Source of the DNA: Meconema thalassinum
Taxonomy: Eukaryota > Arthropoda > Insecta > Orthoptera > Tettigoniidae
NCBI GenBank assembly: GCA_946902985.2
Contig: OX336390.1
Coordinates: 529,870,861-529,934,860, forward strand
Direction: 5' to 3'
Length of the DNA stretch: 64,000 nucleotides
Below, piece after piece: positions 1 through 10,830 of the stretch (the first letter of the stretch is position 1; each line of letters begins with the position of its first letter). The notes beneath the pieces were generated by a model. It was not told where the DNA came from. It did not search any database and saw nothing but the letters and a program-made list of their open reading frames with translations. The translations under genes and the position numbers were made by a program.

Positions 1-1060
1 ATGACAGTGTTGCCAAAATAATGTTAAGCCTTCTGATAGGTCAAATGTTTAAATGCATATAACTTCTACACTATCAACTGGATCTCAACCAAATTTTGTA
101 TGTAATATCTGTACATAAACAGATATGACTGAGCGTATTCTTAAGAGCCACCAGGCTGCCAACTGTTAATAATTGCTCTCTCTCTATTTTTTTAAAATCC
201 AAGTACCAATATATCAGAAAGTATGCAAGCCAACAGCTTTAAACTATGCACACGTATATTCTGACATTTTAGATTAATTTGGAGTAACTTATGTACGTCA
301 GTTCTACCAACGTGATTATAAGCCTGCTGATAGTACCAATTTTTAAATACATGTAACTTCTATACTATCGGTTGGATTTCAACCAAATTTCGTATGTGCA
401 ATGTGTACCATAACAGATATGACTATACGTATTGTTAAGAGCAATCAGGGCTGCCAACTGTTAATAAATGCTGTCTATATTCTTTTTACCCTAATATCAA
501 TATATCAGAAAGTATGCAAGCCAACAGCTCTATACTTTGCACACGTATAGCACCTGACATTCTAGATTAATTTGGAGTAATTAATACAAGGCGGTGCTGC
601 CAACATGATTCTATGCCTGCTGATATGTCCAATTTTAAAATACATGTAACTTCTATACTAACAAATGGATTTCATCCAAAATTGGCACAACAAGATATCA
701 TAATAATTCAGATTATTACTGACCAGCACACGCATGGTATTGTTGGCTACATGCTTTTACGCGTGCTGATAGATCCAGTGTCTAACTGCATGTAACGTCC
801 ATTGGACTTCAACCAAATGTTGTATTCTGTACCTTAAGAGGTGGAACTAAGAATATATTCAGTCACCAGGGCTGCCAACTGTAGTGCTCTATTAGGCTAC
901 ATTATACCAGGTTTATTTTGAACTAATTAGATATTTCGATATTACCAACTTAATTTCGTCATTATTCTTGATAGGTTAATATACTGTAGAATAATCATTG
1001 GCATGAAAAGTAGGCTGTATAGTTCTTCAGGGAACTTCTTGTTAAAATTCTCGTGAGCTA
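1..1060. repeat. Tandem array of ~295-bp units (about 3 copies)
   Basis: Three diverged copies of a unit of roughly 292-295 bp follow one another. Landmarks recur at that spacing: AGTATGCAAGCCAACAGC near 220 and 512, GCCTGCTGATA near 322 and 616, and GGCTGCCAACTGTTAATAA near 153 and 450. The array ends near 1005-1050 with a block (GGCTGTATAGTTCTT, then GGAACTTCTTGTT) that also ends the array at 10740-12550. The left end is cut by the window. No coding capacity is seen. Confidence 0.75.
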
Positions 1061-1135
1061 TCCACGTGATTAATGAAATTTTACACGAGTATAATGATCC
1101 ATTATTATCGTGTTGGAAGCCATTATTCAGTGTTG

Positions 1136-1435
1136 CCTTAGTAATCGAAATTTTATGTTTTTCAGTTGATCAACACGATTGTACAAAATTGTAATGGGTG
1201 GTTCCCTAATTCTGAAAAAATGTAGCCTACCAGTTTCGATCGTCAAGCGAACATCATCAGATCCTTTACACTTAGGCTATTAAATCTATGTCTACAAGTA
1301 TGGATTATGACATTTACAATATATACACTTAATCAGTTGCAGTAGTTCTCAACGAAGGATCGAATATTTCGACTAGTTGTGCTAGTTTATTCAATACTGC
1401 AATTAAATAATTTTATATATTGTAAATAGCATAAC
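1136..1435 (-). repeat. Penelope-like terminal-repeat fragment
   Basis: Carries the blocks shared by all Penelope-related terminal repeats in this window: TTCAGTTGATCAACACGATTGT, a following CCCTAATTCTGA, and a minus-strand hammerhead-like motif near 1224-1264. It is interrupted at 1435/1436 by a MITE and continues at 2166 in inverted orientation. Confidence 0.6.
1224..1264 (-). ncRNA. Hammerhead-ribozyme-like motif, degenerate
   Basis: On the minus strand: GGAT, CTGATGA, T, a GTTCG/CGATC stem with loop CTTGA, GAAAC, TG, GTA. The core boxes are intact but helix II has a mismatch and helix I no longer closes (GGAT against GGCT). Confidence 0.4.
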
Positions 1436-2165
1436 TAGGGGTGGTGATTTTTAGCATTTTTAAATCAGAAATTTAGCATTTTGGTTTGAAAATTTATCAT
1501 TTTGTACCTTTTATATATTTAAAATTTAACATTTTATAGCATTTTGAAGAAAGAAAACCACAAATTTATATTAAATCTAACAAATAAGTAATTTTGAAAT
1601 GACATTAATGTGAAATTAAAATCACACTTGTAAAAGGTTAGTAGTGAGGTAAAGATGTATGCAATTAACTATGTATTTATTTTAAATTAATTAGGTTAAA
1701 CTAACACACAAGAAAATTAGAAGTCAAAGTGGTACAGAGAAAGTAATTTATACTGATGCCAAATCAGAATAATACAGAGTAAATACACAAAATCAACTCA
1801 AGTCTTGCTTCAATATCTACCACAGTGGGTTAGTGCATGCAACTTCACTAATCATTAACATTGTTGAATGAGCTGTTTTATAAACATTTTCGGTCTCACC
1901 ATCATAGCACTTGTTGACTTGACCTACACGAAGGAATTAAAGCGAAGGCGGGCGGGTAAAAAGTGCAGGAGGGATAACTTTCCGCATTCTAAACCGGTGT
2001 TCAAACCGTCATAAACATTTCAAGAGTGTAGAAACTCCTCATTTGAATTTTCCATACGAAACACATTAAACGTGGTTTATAAGTCACGAAAAGTGAAAAT
2101 ACAAGAGTGCAACCCATTATAAGCATTTCGCGTATTATCGCATTTGCGAAAAAACACCATCCCTA
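1436..2165. mobile_element. hAT-type MITE inserted in a Penelope terminal repeat
   Basis: The ends are imperfect inverted repeats starting TAGGGGTGGTG on the left and TAGGGATGGTG on the right when read inwards. The flanking 8-mers AGCATAAC (1428-1435) and ATCATAAC (2166-2173) match at 7 of 8 positions, the target duplication length of hAT elements. The interior is AT-rich, repeats ATTTAGCATTTT-like words near 1450-1545, and has no transposase ORF. Confidence 0.6.
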
Positions 2166-2204
2166 ATCATAACCCATACTTAGATTTAATAGCCTAAGTG
2201 TAAT

Positions 2205-2245
2205 GGATCTGACGATGATCGCTTGACGAGCGAAACTGTTTATCT
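2205..2245 (+). ncRNA. Hammerhead-ribozyme-like motif, degenerate
   Basis: GGAT, CTGACGA, T, GATCG/CGAGC stem with loop CTTGA, GAAAC, TG, TTT, ATCT. Both core boxes are present, but the cleavage-site triplet GTC has become TTT and helix I is weakened. Confidence 0.4.
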
Positions 2246-2397
2246 AAGTGTATTTGTGAGGTTTGAAGCCATTTTTCAGTGTTGCCTAAGTAAACAAAAG
2301 TGTGGTGCTTTTCAGTCGGTCAACACGAATGTACCCAAAAAGAGCTGGGTTGTGCCCTAATCCTGAAATAAATTCCATGAGATTAATCAGTACACTA

Positions 2398-2438
2398 GGA
2401 TGACCAGTTTCGATCGTCAAGCGATCATCAACAGATCC
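2398..2438 (-). ncRNA. Hammerhead-ribozyme-like motif in left Penelope arm
   Basis: Minus strand: helix I GGAT/ATCC perfect, helix II GATCG/CGATC perfect with loop CTTGA, GAAAC, short helix III AC/GT with loop TG, cleavage triplet GTC. The first core box reads CTGTTGA instead of CTGANGA, so this copy should be weak or inactive. Confidence 0.5.
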
Positions 2439-2737
2439 ATTACACTTAGGCTATAACATCTATGTTTGAGAATACAGGTGAAAAATATTTACAATTATTT
2501 AATTGCAGTATTGGTAATGCAACTGTCGGTGTATGCTAATTGTAGTATATCTAATGTTAGGTGAAATGCTAAAATGGTGATAAAAATCCGGAGTTTGTCT
2601 GTTTGGGGTGATTATATGGTTATACAAAATCAACTATGGTTATACTGTAATAATACAGGCTGATACTTATCCGGTTTGTCTTCCTTACTGGAACTTCGAG
2701 CAGTTTCGTGTTCACTCTGGCCTTTTCTCAAGATTAA

Positions 2738-4640
2738 ATGAATATGTTAGACAAAGGTTTGAGATACAACTGCACAGACGCACACACGAACCATAATATA
2801 AAACAGTTAATCACAGATATCGAGATAGCCAGTCACAAGCTCCCAGCAGAAGACAGGGAATTAACCAAAAATCTTGCCACCAACGAAGCCAAAAAAAATC
2901 CTCAAACGAGAGGCCGAAAACAATTACACTCTAAACTACAAACAACTAAAAGAAATAAAGTCATTGAAACAAAAAGTAAAAGAACATGACTTAATCATCA
3001 CAAAAGCAGATAAGGGAAATACCACAGTAATTTTGAACAAAACAGAATACATTGAAAAGACAGTCGAATTCCCAAACAACAACGAAATCAAGGAATTAGC
3101 AAAAGACCCCACCAGCAAATTCCAAAAACAAATTAAAAGTGCATTAAATGAAACAGAACACATATTGACCAAAGCTGAAAAATCAAAACTAATAAACATG
3201 AACCCGAAAATACCGTCATTGAGGGGACAACCAAAAATACACAAAAAGGAGTGCCCAATGAGACCAATAGTCAATTGTAGGAATGCTCCTAATTACAAAA
3301 TCAGCAAAGAGTTACTAAACATCTTAAAACACCGCCTTTCCAACGACAAAAACAACTCTGTAAAGAACGCAACGGAATTAGCAACAGCATTGAACACCCT
3401 ACAAATGAAGCCTAGCTTGAGGCTTGTATCTTTCGATGTAACTAACATGTACACCAACATTCCTATTATTGATTCAATCAACACTATCGAAAACAACTTA
3501 AAATCCAACAATTCGGCAAAAGAAACTGAAGAGATTGTGAGATTACTGAGGGTCGTTCTCAGCCAAAACGTGTTTCAATTCGACAATAAAATGTACACAC
3601 AAACAGAAGGCCTAGCGATGGGGTCACCACTAAGCGGTCTAATCGCTGACATCTTCATTAATGCACTAGAAAATGAGTTCCTAGAAAAGACTTCAACAAA
3701 GGGAATAGTAATATGGAAAAGATACGTAGATGATGTAATCTGCATCTATGATACTGAACTAACAAGCGAAGAAACAATTCTCCAATCCATTAATAGCCTA
3801 CACCACTCAATCAAATTCACTAAGGAATCCGAAACAGACCGAAAAATAAATTATCTCGACATAACTATTGAACGTAAAGATAACAAACTGTCATATTCCA
3901 TATTCCGGAAAGCCACACAAACCTCGCATACAATCGATAATCAGTCTAATCACCCCAGTACGCACAAATGAGCGGGGTTCAACTCAATGGTGCACAGGGC
4001 TTTAAACATACCCATGTCAAAAGACAATTATAATAAGGAAATAACAACCATTAAGCAAATAGCAAAGGAAAACAATTCCCCGCCAAGAAAATTAGACCAA
4101 ATTATAGCCAAACATAAAAATAAAGATAAAACTATTCCCAAACCGGACAGTAATGAGAAAAAATTTGCGCGCTTCAACTATGTGAATACGAACACATATA
4201 AAATCACTAATCTTTTCAAAATGCAAGGCATAAAAATAGCATTCACAACGAACAATACGACCGGTAAGCACTTGCAAAATAGTAATCTAAATAAACAAGA
4301 CCCGTATTCAAAGTCAGGGGTATATTCTATTACATGCCAAGACACTGGTTGTCAAGCTAATTACATTGGACAGAGTGGAAGACGAGTGAGTAGACACACG
4401 TTATAATGAACATAGGAATGCGATAAGATACGGAACACATTCAGCCGTATGCGAACATATGTGTGACACGGGGCACAGCTTTACTAAAATCGAGACTGAC
4501 CTAAAAATAATTCATCACGAATCGACATAAATGAAGCAATCGAGATTCACCTAGCCAAACGAAACAATCCCAACAATCTAAATGAACACACTTTTATGGA
4601 GAGTTCACCCCTTTTCACTCTACTAAAAAATACACTCTAT
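2738..4640 (+). pseudogene. Penelope-like reverse transcriptase / GIY-YIG endonuclease, broken
   Basis: Conceptual protein of a Penelope-like element: an N-terminal region, a reverse transcriptase (KIHK and RPIV; SFDVTNMYTNIP with the first catalytic Asp; GLAMGSPLS; KRYVDDV with the catalytic DD; NYLDI), then a GIY-YIG endonuclease (GVYSI, YIGQSGR). It would copy RNA and nick target DNA. Breaks seen: a frame change at an eight-A run near 2891-2898; an in-frame TGA at 3969-3971, after which the same frame continues; a frame change near 4399 inside the GIY-YIG domain, whose downstream EH and CDTGHSF blocks follow in another frame; and a further shift near 4525. Family assignment is firm; the copy cannot make a complete protein. 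Confidence 0.9.
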
Positions 4641-5341
4641 CGGAAACAAGACACAACTTAGCGATACAGCCAAGCTAGATAAAAAGGGGAGGGGGAATAG
4701 TGGTGGTTAAAGGTAAATGTTATCTGGATCGGGTGTACTATGTACTTTTTTCTGCAATAAACCTAGGCCGGTATCCGCGGCAGTATTAAAGGTGCCAGGA
4801 CGTCTTCAATAGACCGTGTACCGCTTAGTTGAATGGCTTTTTAGTCCACGCGTGGCGAAGACAGTTCCACGGTCTTTAATAGTTGTAGATCTTCCTGTAT
4901 TCAATAACATACATTCTTATCTAGACTTGGCAACGTCACACAAATAAACATTGCACTGACCTCAGAAACCACATAGGAACAAAAAGGGGGGAGAAAGGGA
5001 AAACCCAGTTTCGTCCAGTTAACAACCGGGTAAGTCGACCAAAACTGGTGCCAGAGTGAACACGAAACTGCTCGAAGTTCCAGTAAGGAAGACAAACCGG
5101 ATAAGTATCAGCCTGTATTATTACATTATAACCATAGTTGATTTTGTATAACCATATAATCACCCCAAACAGACAAACTCCGGATTTGTATCACCATTTT
5201 AGCATTTCACCGAACATTAGATATACTACAATTAGCATACACCGACAGTTGCATTACCAACACTGCAACTAAATAATTGTACATATTGTAAACAATTTTC
5301 ATCTGTATTCTCAAACATAGATGTTATAGCCTAAGTGTAAT

Positions 5342-5382
5342 TGATCTGATGATGATCGCTTGACGATCGAAACTGGTCATCC
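5342..5382 (+). ncRNA. Hammerhead-ribozyme-like motif in right Penelope arm (core intact)
   Basis: CTGATGA 5346-5352, one unpaired T, perfect helix II GATCG/CGATC (5354-5358/5364-5368) with loop CTTGA, GAAAC 5369-5373, two-base helix III AC/GT with loop TG, cleavage triplet GTC 5376-5378, and helix I GAT/ATC. The unpaired T after the first core box differs from the textbook hammerhead; small variants associated with Penelope-like elements are known. It would cleave after position 5378. Confidence 0.6.
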
Positions 5383-5489
5383 TAGTGTATTGATTAATCT
5401 CATGTAATTTATTTCAGGATTAGGGCACAACCCAGCTCTTTTTGTGTACATTCGTGTTGACCGACTGAAAAGCACCAAACTTTTTGTCT

Positions 5490-5640
5490 AAGTGTATTTA
5501 TTAATTTCATGGTTTTTTTTTTTGGTTTTTTTGTTGTTGTTTTTTTTTTCAGGATTAGGGAAACACCCATTACAATTGGGTACAATCGTGTTGACCGATT
5601 GAAAAACATTAATTTTTGATGATCCACTATTATAATATTT
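5490..5640. repeat. Penelope-like terminal-repeat fragment with T-rich tract
   Basis: A second, shorter copy of the block AGGATTAGGGAAACACCC ... CGTGTTGACCGATTGAAAA directly follows the right Penelope arm. A T-rich run interrupted by G occupies about 5512-5550. Confidence 0.5.
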
Positions 5641-5890
5641 ATCTACTGGTGCATAAATCTATGACTTTCATTTAATAATTTACAAATAGCGTGCACGTCA
5701 ATTATTCAGGGATAAAATTCACTATCCTGTTACGGTAAGACCCGATATCCGTGAAACTTTTCATAGTGGACCGGTGGACCACTACTATGGGGTAATCATA
5801 CAGGCAACTTACTTTTCATAAACAGATTAATACATAATGCGCATGTCAATTCCTCGAACGTGAATTCAACAAGTTCGAAATAATAATAAT
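5640..5890. repeat. ~165-bp repeat family, two partial units
   Basis: Units share words such as GCATAAATCTATGACTTTCAT, GCGCATGTCAATTCCTCGAA and ATATCCGTGAAACTTTTCATAGTGG-type sequence. The same family reappears at 7690-8180 on the far side of a minisatellite and a LINE fragment. The stretch 5890-6110 holds nothing I recognise. Confidence 0.45.
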
Positions 5891-6174
5891 AACAGTTTAA
5901 ATGCTTGAGAGAAATGATAACACCCAAAGTGTCAGAAAAAAAAAGACCTTCGCATCGCGCATGAAAAAAATGGAAATGTTTTACTATTTAACCTAGGGCG
6001 TCTGTAGTAAACGGTCAATATCTATCCGAATGCCTCACGATAAACAAGAAAGGCTTCGTCGAAAATCCAAAGGCCAAAGAAAGGACAAAAGAGTATAAAT
6101 CAAAAGAATTCCAAAACAAAGTTATGATGATTCTCTGCCAAACAATTGCATAATCTGGTATTCTTTTGAGTTTT

Positions 6175-6945
6175 ACCCTTTTGCCCTAACTGTCAGAGTA
6201 TTTAGAATCGACTTCAACCCTTTTGCCCTAACAGTCAGAGTATTCAGAATCGACTTATCGTTAGACCCTTTTGCCCTTACAGTCAAAGTATTTAGAATCG
6301 ACTTAAACCCTTTTGCCCTAACAGTCAGAGTATTCAGAATAGACTTAAACCCTTTTTCCCTTACAGTCAAGTATTTAGAATCGACTTAAACCCTTTTGCC
6401 CTAACAGTCAGAGTATTTAGAATCGACTTAAACCCTTTTGCCCTAACAGTCAGAGTATTCAGAATAGACTTAAACCCTTTTGCCCTAACAGTCAGAGTAT
6501 TTAGAATCTACTTAAACCACTTTGCCCTAACAGTCAGAGTATTCAGAATAGACTTAAACGTTAAACCCTTTTGCCCTTTCAGTCAGAGTATTTAGAATCG
6601 ACTTAAACCCTTTTGCCCTAACAGTCAGAATATTCAGAATAGACTTAAACCCTTTTGCCCTAACAATCATAGTGTTCAGAATCGACTTAAACCCTCTTGC
6701 CCTAACAGTCAGAGTATTCAGAATCGACTTAAACCCTTTTGTCCTAACAGTCAGAGTATTCAGAATAGACTTAAACCCTTTTTCCCTAACAGTCAGAGTA
6801 TTCAGAATAGACTTAAACCCTTTTTCCCTTACAGTGAAGTACTTAGAATGGGCTTAAACCCTTTTGCTCTAACAGTCAGAATATTCAATAGACTTAAACC
6901 CTTTTGCCCTAACAGTCAGAGTATTCAGAATCGACTTAAACCCTG
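6175..6945 (+). repeat. 42-bp minisatellite (about 18 copies)
   Basis: Tandem units of 42 bp built on CCCTTTTGCCCTAACAGTCA and GAGTATTCAGAATAGACTTAAA, with point variants (TTCAGAATCG, TTTAGAATCG) and some short units. Because 42 is a multiple of three, reading frames stay open through parts of it on both strands and yield 14-residue periodic peptides; I do not consider these genes. Related non-repeated sequence containing AAACAATTGCATAATCT lies on both sides (about 6142 and 6977). Confidence 0.9.
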
Positions 6946-7035
6946 ACTTTTTTGGCAAACAATGTTATGACAATTCCCAAGCAAACAATTGCATAATCTC
7001 AGTTTTGGTATCCTTTTGACTTATACTCATTTGCC

Positions 7036-7500
7036 CTAACAAGAGTTTTGAGAGAGATCTTGGGTTCCGTCAAAGACAAGGGGGGCTCTAGAAGACGGCA
7101 TAACCACGAACTGAATACTCATGTGGAGAAGATAACCGTCTCCATCCGGAAAAGAAGGATTAACTTTTATGAACATGTGAGGCGAATGAGCTCAGCAAGA
7201 CAGACTAACCGCGTCATTACTTACTTTCAGGGAAGGGAAACCAAATGGGCCCGGTTCATTGAACTGGATAGAGATTTCAAATAAGTTGGGATTACATCAA
7301 CTGACATCCATGAGTGCATCCCACTCCTGAGAAAACTTTAATTAATCCAAGGTTTCCAAGAAAAAAGCCGAAGCTGAAAATGGGGAAGATTTGTGACCAG
7401 GAAAGGAAGAAAAAACACCGGGAACGAATGCGGGCGTACTGGGCAAACATCAAAGCCCGAAGAATGAGACAGTTGGAATGACGCGTCCATCGATCGCCGA
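7036..7500 (+). pseudogene. LINE ORF2 C-terminal remnant
   Basis: The frame from 7048 encodes RKRRINFYEHVRRM, RQTNRVITYFQ, ETKWARFIELDRD, and then, past a stop at 7282, LLRKL- and RERMRAYWANIKARR-like segments in the same region. This is the extreme C-terminal, post-reverse-transcriptase part of a non-LTR retrotransposon polyprotein. It is 5'-truncated and ends in a tetranucleotide tail at 7507. Confidence 0.65.
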
Positions 7501-7506
7501 TACAAA

Positions 7507-7568
7507 ATGAATGAATGAATGAATGAATGAATGAATGAATGAATGAATGAATAAATGAATGAATGAAT
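7507..7568. repeat. (TGAA)n microsatellite at LINE 3' end
   Basis: About 15 near-perfect tetranucleotide repeats directly follow the LINE remnant and probably represent its 3' tail. Confidence 0.85.
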
Positions 7569-7574
7569 GGGCTG

Positions 7575-7690
7575 TATGTCACTTTTAATGCCGGTGCTTT
7601 TCAGAGACGCCGGGGAGCTGGAATTTTGTCCTGACGGAGATTTTTATCATGCCAGTAAATCTACTGACACAGCTCAACTAATTCATCACC
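7575..7690 (-). mobile_element. SINE fragment (family with GAGACGCCGGG block)
   Basis: TCAGAGACGCCGGGGAGCTGGAATTTTGTCC and AAATCTACTGACACAGCT-type words are shared with a more complete minus-strand copy at 58150-58338. Only the 3' part is present here. Confidence 0.5.
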
Positions 7691-8180
7691 CGATCAGTGT
7701 AACGCAATTCTTCTATAAATCTAAATCCACAGGTACATAAATATATTGCTTCCGTTTCACAGATACAGATCGGGCTCATGTCAAACCTTGAGGGGTGAAC
7801 TCTTATAGGCCTAACTATTCATGAAATTATGCTTTCGCAGTGAAACTTAGTATAATGGACCGTCATTGTAGTCCAAACCTACAGGGAAGAAAACTATGTC
7901 TTATTTTTCATAAATCGTAGATGGCGTGCATGACAATTCCTCAAACTTCAATTTACCTTATTCTTCGCTGAATGATCCGATTACTGTGAAAATGGCAAAG
8001 GTCCTAGTGGACTCCTACTATAATCTAAACCTACAGGTACATAAATCTATTGCTCCCTTTGCACAAGTTATAGATGGTGCGCATGTCAATTAGTAGGATA
8101 TGAATTCCCTTAACTCATTACAGAATGATCCAATATCTGTGAACCGCATCATTCAGGCATAAAGTCTATAAAGTCTATAA
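7690..8180. repeat. ~165-bp repeat family, three to four units
   Basis: Repeating words include CCTACAGGTACATAAAT (near 7730 and 8031), GATGGCGTGCATGACAATTC and GATGGTGCGCATGTCAATTA, the same family as at 5640-5890. The stretch 8180-9117 that follows holds no recognisable gene or element. Confidence 0.5.
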
Positions 8181-9117
8181 ATTTATTTAGGCCTACATAA
8201 ATCATAGATATTTTTACTTGATAGAAAGAGGGAAATAATCAGTACAACATCACAGTTTCATCATACTTTCACGATGCGGTGGTCTGCCCGTGTAACTGGA
8301 CAACCAGGCCGAATCCCAACTATAGGCTCATTTTCAGTTCTACTCGACAAATATGGCCGCGTCATGAGGAGCTATGCCTTGAATTTATATCTATGATTTT
8401 ATAGTAATTATTTCTTTTATGAGACTAACTACTGGAGATGTATCGCGGATGAATTCGTCATTCAGGAAAACTATCTACCTCTAGATACATAATTATTCGA
8501 TACAGCCGTTATATTTTTAAAACAAAAGAGAATGTTTTGAAAACGTTGAGTAATTGGGAGTTATGAGAGGAAATGCTAGTATTCAAGGAGGAAATCTAAT
8601 TTCCTTAGTTCACAGCAAAGGGCTGGTGCACAGGAAGTTCCCAGAATCTGGCTGGCAGTGCCTCTACCCCTGTTATTGCCGGAGTGTGATGAATGAATGG
8701 TTGACAGACGCTCAGAGGTCAATTTTGTGAATGGCTGGGTGGAAGGGGAGGAAAGGAAGTAGGCCAGCGCTGGCTTCCCCTTCCTGCCGTGATGTTTCTT
8801 GCGGTCGGAAGTGAAACACGTGCGAAACGTGATCGATACGGGTGATGTGTTACAACTCACACCCGTTTTTTATGTCTTCGTTTATAAATATAGCGTAACT
8901 GCGATTCATATGACCTTTAGCTAGAGCCATATGGAACTGTGTTCTGTCTGCACGGGCAGCATGGAGGTGGGGCATTTCTATTTGTACCCTCATATTGTCC
9001 CCATTTCTAGTAGAAATTTTCTACGAGATAAACGTGTGTATATGAGAATGGTTTATATGGCCAGGTGCCCTCCCTGGCGCAACTAAAAGAGTTACTGAGG
9101 GATGAAATGATTGATTG

Positions 9118-9465
9118 ATTCAGGGGCTTGGACATCGTGCTCATTCAGCTCTGTGTACTTGGATGTGTGTGGAATTGACCAGATAGCTTGTGTTATTGTG
9201 GGGTCTGTAGGAGTGTGTGTATCTGTAACTTAATTGAGGCTAATATTAGGTATGGCCTTTAGTTAGGAACCATTCCGGCATATCTCTGGTGTAGAAGTGG
9301 GAAACCATGGAAAACCACACCTCCAGGATGGCTAAGGAGGGACTCAAACACACCTCTTCTCAGTTCTGCCTCACGAGGCTGAGTGTATCCCGCTCCAAGC
9401 CTCTAACCCGAACTCCTGGGGACACAGCCAAGAATGCTAGCCACTACACCGTGAGGTGGTCTGAA
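9118..9465 (-). mobile_element. tRNA-derived SINE, minus strand
   Basis: Read on the minus strand it starts with a tRNA-like head (GTGTAGTGGCTAGCATTC, then a box-B-like GTTCGGGTT), has a middle part with CCTCGTGAGGCAGAACTGAG, and ends in the 3' domain CAAGTACACAGAGCTGAATG. The same family recurs at 23614, 25849, 51717, 52925 and 57385. Confidence 0.75.
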
Positions 9466-9499
9466 ACGAATAAAGAATAATGAAATTGTGCAAGAAGTA

Positions 9500-9650
9500 G
9501 GAAGGAAAAGGGGGTGGGCGATTATAAGCTACCGTCCCGGCATTTGCCTTGAGTTGAGAATGGGAAACCACGTAAAACCATTTCATGGACGACCGACGGT
9601 GGGGCTCGAACCTAGCAGTGTGGTTGTAGCCTTGTGCCTTGACTTTGAAC
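9500..9650 (-). mobile_element. SINE fragment (CCGACGGTGGGGCTCGAAC family)
   Basis: Minus-strand fragment of the SINE seen complete at 56008-56325: shared words GAAATGGTTTTACGTGGTTT and CCCACCGTCGG with box-B-like GGTTCGAGCCCC. The stretch 9680-10215 shows nothing recognisable. Confidence 0.65.
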
Positions 9651-10215
9651 GTTTGCGTGCATAGCTGACGCGTCCCCCTCAACGTAACTAAAACATGTTA
9701 AGGTCTAAACTTCCCAGGAACACTCTCCCAACAGTCCACTCCCTGAAAGAAAGCTACAATTTCGTGACCCCCTTCCGAGCTTTGACATTTAAAAAAATAA
9801 GAAATTGATACAAGCCCATATATTTGAATTAAAATTGTATTAAAACCAAAGCCTCTCAACTTGAAAAATGTTTATATTAATGACAAATCAAACATACTGT
9901 ACTTTATTGTGAAGAATGAAGCTAAGATGTCCCAGTTGCAGAGCCAGTAATACCACTCTCAGGTCTATCTTTCCTGCCATGTGTGTGTCAAAATCCAGCT
10001 ATTTTGTTGTCAACACGCAACCTATAATGATATTTTATTATTGTGAACGCAGCAAACATCGTTTTCGGCTGAGAAACCGATCTACTACACGATATTTTAT
10101 GAGTTTTTAAAAATTTCAAATCACTATTAAATCTACCGTATAGTTCCAAATTGCTTTTACATTTACAACTAAAACAATGTAATATATACTACTTACAATT
10201 TCTTTTCTATTTTGG

Positions 10216-10455
10216 TTTGTGGTCCGGCTTCGTGGCGAAGAGGATAGGTCGCCAGCCTTGGGTCTGAAGAGCTCCGATTCCCGGCGAGTTCGTGCGGTTT
10301 TAACTCCGGATGGTTAACGGCCCTGGCTTGGGGACTGAGTCCATGCGGCGTCTTCATCATTCATATCTTTCTCATCACGACGGCCAGGTCACCCACAGGC
10401 GTCAATTTGAAATACCTACATTAGGTCTCTCTGGAGGCACCACGCCATTATTAGA
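10216..10455 (+). mobile_element. tRNA-derived SINE with (ATT)n tail
   Basis: tRNA-like head (GTGGCGAAGAGGATAGG, then CTCCGATTCCCGGC), body with GGCTTGGGGACTGAGTCCATG and GTCACCCACAGGCGTC, and a (ATT)n tail to about 10497. A body fragment recurs at 25693-25800. Confidence 0.65.
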
Positions 10456-10456
10456 C

Positions 10457-10492
<36 letters not shown>

Positions 10493-10520
10493 TGTTATTA
10501 TTCTTATTACTCCAATTATT
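10456..10520. repeat. (TTA)n microsatellite
   Basis: About 14 TTA repeats form the tail of the preceding SINE. From 10520 to 10740 I see nothing. Confidence 0.85.
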
Positions 10521-10739
10521 TTCTAACTTTGAAGAAATTTGACCGTGACGTAAAGCATATTGATATTTATTGGCACATGCAGCGGATGTGTAAGGAGGAA
10601 ATTGTGCAACTTGCGGTATACCAGAGAGTTATGTCTTGATTGCTAACAGTCCACATAGCGGACAAGGCCAAAAGCTGTCCATAATCGGAACAACTAAATA
10701 CAGTATAGCCTACCCTGTCCAGATGAGATTAAGCATATT

Positions 10740-10796
10740 TTTAGCCTATTTTCAATTTTGAAAAATAGGCTTATGAGATCACCTTTTGTCCGTGTG

Positions 10797-10830
<34 letters not shown>

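Larger units (their letters stand above)
2302..5480 (+). mobile_element. Penelope-like element with inverted terminal arms (decayed)
   Basis: A reverse transcriptase plus GIY-YIG coding region (2738-4640) lies between two arms in inverted orientation: 2302-2719 and the reverse complement of it at 5051-5480. The arms share long stretches such as GTGCTTTTCAGTCGGTCAAC and GGTTATACAAAATCAACTATG-type sequence and each holds a hammerhead-like motif. This matches the layout known for Penelope-like retroelements, whose terminal repeats can be direct or inverted and contain small hammerhead ribozymes. Coding decay shows that the copy is dead. Confidence 0.8.

Noticed and set aside
6173..6857. Periodic 14-residue repeat proteins on both strands
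   Set aside because: Product of the 42-bp minisatellite; composition changes with every unit and there is no gene context.
8576..8870. 94-codon minus-strand frame
   Set aside because: No recognisable motif and no repeat or gene context; an open frame of this size is expected by chance.
10794..10830. TG microsatellite as a regulatory element
   Set aside because: A simple repeat at the start of a tandem array; no supporting context.
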